From positions 1,635,712 through 1,699,711 of the forward strand of contig JAJVDF010000044.1 in NCBI GenBank assembly GCA_022410635.1: a DNA stretch of 64,000 nucleotides, in the 5' to 3' direction. Below the pieces are notes generated by a model. It did no database searches, was not told the DNA's origin, and saw nothing but the letters and a program-made list of their open reading frames with translations. Source of the DNA: Tretioscincus oriximinensis. Lineage: Eukaryota; Chordata; Lepidosauria; Squamata; Gymnophthalmidae. Position numbers and translations under genes: made by a program. Shown in pieces: positions 63,356-64,000 of this stretch (positions within the stretch are counted from its first letter, which is position 1; each line of letters begins with the position of its first letter).

Positions 63356-64000
63356 TATGAGTGTTATATTGTGATTATCTGTCAGGGATAGCATCCCTGT
63401 CCTGGAATATCAAGAGTTAATTCAGGTCCCATTAAGAACTTTTGGTTGTATACTGCTTAGAGGTACAGATAGTTTGAATGAGTTTAAGTTAAAAAGTGGT
63501 GGCTGACAAATGGTACATTATTGGGGAACAAATGGAAATCAAATGCCATTGGTTGAGGGGTGTGGGCCACATTATAAAAGAATAACATTTGGGCTAGCTT
63601 ATTACTCTGGTTATGATTCAGTTGCTAGTCACAGAGCTGATAAACAAATCACTTTCTCAGTACATTGTTGGCATAATTATTTAGAAACTACAGCAGGCTT
63701 TACATTATTCTTAGGGACAAGTTTTCTTTGTGATGGCACTACGGTTTGAAATGATCTTTCCTGTAATATCAGTGGACTGAGGATGACGTCGTCCAGTTAT
63801 ATGAAGACCTACTAATACTACTAGAAATATCACCAGAAAAGGATGTCACCTTTGTGTCATCTACAAGCTTCCTTGATTCATTATACCTGGATACCTAGAC
63901 TGCTGGTAGATTTCAAAACAAAGGATTATTGGAAAATCAAACCAAGGCATTGTTTTGGGGGTCTAGTCTAGGCTCCAGCCTGTATGGCAGAAATTGCTAG
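63356..64000. other. ROCK2 intron 1, no recognised element
   Basis: Nothing recognised up to the window end. The 79-codon frame from 63510 has no family signature. Confidence 0.3.

Noticed and set aside
1..64000. CRISPR arrays, prophage, operons, endogenous retrovirus
   Set aside because: Repeats here are dispersed or palindromic transposons. I saw no spaced direct-repeat array, LTR pair, gag/pol/env pattern or bacterial gene layout.

Overview
This is a vertebrate nuclear window, most likely from a squamate reptile and possibly a gecko or other lizard. The evidence is sparse spliced genes, CpG-island promoters, and a dense mix of CR1 and L2 LINEs, L1-type LINEs, tRNA-derived SINEs, many palindromic MITEs and fish-type Tc1 relics. 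The assignment is inferred from repeat content and gene order, not from a species marker. The many single n bases and one 131-base N run (39137-39267) are assembly gaps. No prokaryotic, viral or CRISPR content was seen.

Two protein-coding genes are recognisable, both on the + strand. E2F6 runs from a CpG-island promoter (about 8.88-9.7 kb) through six coding exons: 9381-9461, 12004-12088, 13963-14179, 15108-15266, 15814-15928 and 18396-18524. Together they give a 261-residue E2F with winged-helix, dimerisation and marked-box regions. Intron 4 has textbook U12-type AT-AC signals. The stop codon is followed by a probable 3'UTR intron and a terminal 3'UTR exon ending near 22.05 kb. ROCK2 begins at 38976 with coding exon 1 (53 residues, ending ...NVESLL). 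The rest of the window (39.1-64 kb) appears to be ROCK2 intron 1, and I recognise no further ROCK2 exon. E2F6 followed by ROCK2 in the same orientation matches the order in human 2p25.1. E2F6 is a nuclear transcriptional repressor and ROCK2 is a cytoplasmic RhoA-effector kinase. They are neighbours by synteny and nothing here suggests they work together.

Layout: 0-8.7 kb is intergenic and repeat-rich, with a strong CTCF-type core at 6943. E2F6 occupies 8.9-22 kb, with a U6-like copy in intron 2 and a Tc1 relic in intron 5. From 22 to 33.7 kb is intergenic with Tc1, CR1, Harbinger and L2 relics. From 33.7 to 38.2 kb is an unusual zone of two orphan CpG-rich islands, repeated palindromic MITEs, a hairpin element and a nested palindrome. 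ROCK2 promoter and exon 1 lie at 38.2-39.1 kb. From 39.3 to 64 kb is intronic, with three L1 3' ends or relics and further SINE, CR1 and L2 copies separated by unique AT-rich sequence.

The strongest observations are: (1) perfect or near-perfect inverted-dimer elements at 35050-35371 and 42527-42732, each flanked by an exact 13-bp target duplication; (2) a palindrome whose arms themselves contain palindromes (36928-37197); (3) the E2F6 AT-AC intron; and (4) palindromic MITE copies next to every CpG island except the 37.4 kb one, which is bordered by a different MITE family. All coordinates were read by eye. Exon edges are precise, and most repeat edges are approximate to about 10-30 bases.
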